From positions 19,351,501 to 19,415,500 of the forward strand of contig NC_079373.1 of the NCBI RefSeq assembly GCF_021018895.1: a DNA stretch of 64,000 bases, given 5' to 3'. The stretch comes from Seriola aureovittata (taxonomy: Eukaryota; Chordata; Actinopteri; Carangiformes; Carangidae). The position numbers and the translations under genes were made by a program. The notes beneath the pieces were generated by a model. The model did not search any database. It saw nothing but the letters and a program-made list of their open reading frames with translations, and was not told the origin of the DNA. Positions 1-64,000 of this stretch are shown piece after piece (positions within the stretch are counted from its first letter, which is position 1; every line of letters starts with the position of its first letter).

Positions 1-317
1 CCTACTTCCATGATCGATTATCCTGTCAATTATGTTTTCGACTCATTGCTTACTCAACAGAATGTCAGAAAATAGTGAAAAATGCCCATCACAATTTGTC
101 ACCTGGTCACTTCAAGGTGTTTTCAAATGTCCTGTTTACTTCAATCAACAGTCCACAGCTTAAACATTTTCAATTTACAATGATGTAATACAGAACAGAA
201 GCAAATCCTCATTTTTGAGAAGCAGTTTTGCTCAATAAATACGATAAACAATTAACTGCTTATTAAAATAGTTGGTGATTAATCTTTTCTTTATCAAATA
301 ATCAACTCGTTGCACTA
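1..317 (+). repeat. Diverged teleost dispersed repeat, copy 1
   Basis: A degenerate copy of an abundant teleost repeat whose ends resemble ATCGATTAATCG and GTTGCAGC. Diagnostic pieces are GATCGATTAT near base 13, AATGTCAGAAAATAGTGAAAA near 61, AGCAAATCCTCATTTTTGAG near 200, AAAATAGTTGGTGATTAATC near 265 and ATCAACTCGTTGCA at about 299-314. The left end is cut by the window. Family recognition is from memory, so no formal family name is given. Other copies lie near 6054, 8975, 23040 and 62762. Confidence 0.7.
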
Positions 318-1600
318 CTTCTTTTTGTGGCTGATCAAGTGGCATAAAAACAGCAAGGCACATGAACTACCTGAAGGTACACGGACTGCAGATCAAGTGT
401 CATGATTTTGGATCGCTGAAATTTTAATCTACCTTAACTGATCAAATGTCCTCTTGTCTGGGTCAATGAAGAGTAAAATGGCAGGCAGGTCACAATTTAA
501 CTAGAGGAATTGTGCAATAGAACAAATTAGTTGAACATAAAACACAGTTCTGGCTGAGGACAGTCAGTTTCTGAGAACAAGTATAACAATAGCTGACACG
601 GTATAATAATTTAGCCACTGATATATTGTTCGTGACTGTAATTGCTGTCCCTGCACAGGTTCACAGAGAGGGGTCGATGCACATGACTGCCTTTCTGTTG
701 AGACTTATGGCCACCAATGACATTTCTCTGGGTTTCGTTTGAAGGGTTATTTCTGTTCTATGTGTGGATGGTGGGAATTAAAGAAGGCTAAAATAACTGT
801 TGGGCCCTGGGTCATAAATTTGCCATACGGCTTCTATTGACCTCCCCTCTCATCAACTAGTACTCCTGTACTGGGATGATACCACCTGGCCCAAAGGTTT
901 CCCTATTGTACTATGTAAACTCAAACAATAAGTCTCTGAAGACTAGATTTTTACACATGGCGCAAATCCCTATAACATTTGCAACTAATCAAATTACAAA
1001 CACCCACTGAAAATGCAGTAAACCCGGGCCTCTGTGGGTTTGGTACCCTGAAGCTGCTGCCCACAAATTTTAGCACCAAAACCAAAATTGGTATGTGTGA
1101 AAACAATAATCAGTCAGAGGGAGCTGTCCTTTCATACAAACACCACCAAACATTCTATTAAAAAAAAGATTAAAGGAGTGACAGCAAAGCTATTAGGTTA
1201 TTTAGTTATTTGAAAGGTTTTCTTATGACAGGTTTCCAAATGTTTTGGCTTGTGTCCCCTTTAAATGAAGCAGTTTCTATTTGTGAGCCCTCATAATAAG
1301 TTATTGACTCATTGTGGCCATGTTATGAAATATTTTTTTCCTTCTTGGATTTGTCTAATTTGAAGGATTTTTAGGTGAATGCATGTGGGATTTCACAAAC
1401 ATTTGATCAACCCCTAACTAATATGACTAATGTGTTGCAATCAAACTTGGTTGCATGACAACAGCAGATGTGATCATATTCATTAAAGTGTTTTGGTTGT
1501 GGATGTCTACATATGGCGTTGACACTGACGTTTATCTTTTTACCTGAACTGCTAACTACATATCCCATTGCTTCCATGTAGCCCTGCGTGACACGCATGT
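318..1600. other. Upstream intergenic DNA, no gene seen
   Basis: AT-rich DNA between the repeat and the mob2 promoter. Open frames here are at most about 65 codons, most lack a good ATG context, and none matches a protein I recognise. There is no tRNA-like or strong hairpin structure that I can see. Confidence 0.6.
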
Positions 1601-1730
1601 TACGCACAGGAGAGACAGAGTGGGTCGGGTCTGTGTTTACTTCCGGACTCCGATTTAGACTTCGCTCAGAGAGCAGCAGCTCCAGTGGAGGTTCAGGCTG
1701 TCAGCTAGCACGGTAGCCATACAAGGCTTC

Positions 1731-1913
1731 ATGACAGAGGTTACAGGGTTGACCAGCGGCACCCCAACAGACGAGCCTCACTCGGCGCCACTGCACATCG
1801 GACACCGCGACTCCGGGCGGACCCACACCGCTGCCCCCGCTCTCCTCCGCTCGCCTCCGTGCTCAAAGTCACTCAATGCTGCGTTCCCGCTACCAGCTAA
1901 CAGACTGATCTGA
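1731..1913 (+). other. Upstream ORF (60 codons) in the mob2 leader
   Basis: A true ATG at 1731 opens a 60-residue frame ending at 1913, entirely upstream of the mob2 start. The peptide is Pro/Ser/Thr-rich and matches nothing I know. A second, 16-codon upstream ORF (ATG at 1932, TAA at 1980-1982) follows. If the transcription start lies upstream of 1731, both would lower initiation at mob2 exon 1a. The frame sits in GC-rich DNA, where long open frames arise by chance, so it is a regulatory candidate and not a gene. Confidence 0.4.
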
Positions 1914-2141
1914 CTGTGTTCCTGCCACTTCATGATCCGAGCTAGCTGGGGATCAAAACAAGGACAATCGCTCAAAGTTTAAGCGCTGTTTGTATTTCAC
2001 CGCCCGGGATCAAGCAACTGGGAGAGACGCGGGCCCCGGGGACAGCGACGGGACTCAGGGGCCAGGCAGCCAGGGCAGCGAGGGTGGTGGCTGGATAGAC
2101 TAGGGGGTCGCCTCCAGCTCCTGGTGGATTTATCCCCTGCC

Positions 2142-2155
2142 AGCTAACGTTAGCT
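2142..2155. repeat. 14-bp palindrome AGCTAACGTTAGCT, copy 1
   Basis: Perfect palindrome 22 bases upstream of the exon 1a ATG. An identical copy lies at 2616-2629. The 2130-2730 interval is crowded with GCTA/TAGC words. Confidence 0.9.
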
Positions 2156-2176
2156 AAGCTAGCTACAAACAGCACC

Positions 2177-63774
<61,598 letters not shown>

Positions 63775-64000
63775 GCGGGGGCGGCGGTGAGACAGCAGCC
63801 CCGGGGGTGATAGAAGATAAGATAGAGGAGAGAAGGAAAGACAGCCTGGCCCCCTTCCTCGGTGCCAGCAGGACTTAAGAGACCTTCCACTACCCTTATA
63901 TTTCGCTACGACACCAACCAACCAGCCGGAAGGAAGGGGGGAGGGTTTTCGGGGGGGTTTGGGGTGGCGAGGAGGGGTTTGTCACGCCAGCAGGAATTGG
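63775..64000 (+). other. mob2: mob2 3' UTR (start only)
   Basis: Follows the TGA directly. No AATAAA signal occurs before the window ends, so the UTR continues outside it. A G-rich block at 63936-63977, with runs of six, three, seven and four G, is a strong RNA quadruplex candidate. Confidence 0.85.

Larger units (their letters stand above)
1610..2176 (+). promoter_or_regulatory. mob2: mob2 main promoter and 5' leader of exon 1a
   Basis: GC and CpG content rise sharply here compared with both flanks, as expected for a CpG-island promoter. An ETS/GABPA-type motif, ACTTCCGG, lies at 1639-1646. No convincing TATA box is present. Transcription probably starts around 1640-1700, which is inference. 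The leader would carry upstream ATGs, including ORFs at 1731-1913 and 1932-1982, and ends in AGCACCATGG, a strong Kozak context, at the exon 1a start. Confidence 0.65.

Overview
This window is nuclear DNA from a ray-finned fish, most likely a percomorph teleost. The evidence is canonical GT-AG introns, very dense CA/GA/TA microsatellites, diverged copies of repeat families I recognise from teleost genomes, Tc1-like transposon remnants, and GCTAACGTTAGC-type palindromes. There is no operon, no prokaryotic gene, no CRISPR array and no recognisable tRNA or rRNA.

The one protein-coding gene I can support is mob2 (MOB kinase activator 2), on the + strand across almost the whole window. The main transcript joins exon 1a (2177-2193), exon 2 (56702-56862), exon 3 (58609-58702), exon 4 (62476-62600) and exon 5 (63455-63774). 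It encodes 238 residues with the four MOB zinc ligands (Cys78, Cys83, His157, His162). All junctions are GT-AG and the reading frame closes exactly. Intron 1 is about 54.5 kb. The window ends in the 3' UTR. Whether this is the a or b teleost paralogue cannot be decided from the sequence.

Layout: 1-1600 is upstream intergenic DNA with a dispersed repeat. 1610-2193 is the GC-richer promoter, a leader with upstream ORFs, and exon 1a. 2194-56701 is intron 1, which holds microsatellites, repeats, Tc1 debris, three CTCF-like motifs, G-quadruplex and Z-DNA motifs, and a series of additional candidate first exons. 56702-63774 is the shared body, with a striking hairpin in intron 3. 63775-64000 is 3' UTR with a G-rich block.

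The most interesting structure is in intron 1. Several short ORFs end at GT donors in phase 2, the same phase as exon 1a, so each could splice in frame to exon 2 and change only the N-terminus before the shared KSKTKP segment. Two are well supported: 1b at 27517-27554, and 1c at 48826-48941 with its own CCAAT, GC-box and TATA-like promoter. Two are speculative: 1d at 30967-31004, giving MGVLVCCDCFFYR, and 1e at 35873-35895 next to an inverted pair of ETS motifs. A possible cassette exon lies at 49090-49266. The picture is one zinc-binding NDR-kinase adaptor with interchangeable N-termini under separate promoters. No transcript evidence was available to me.
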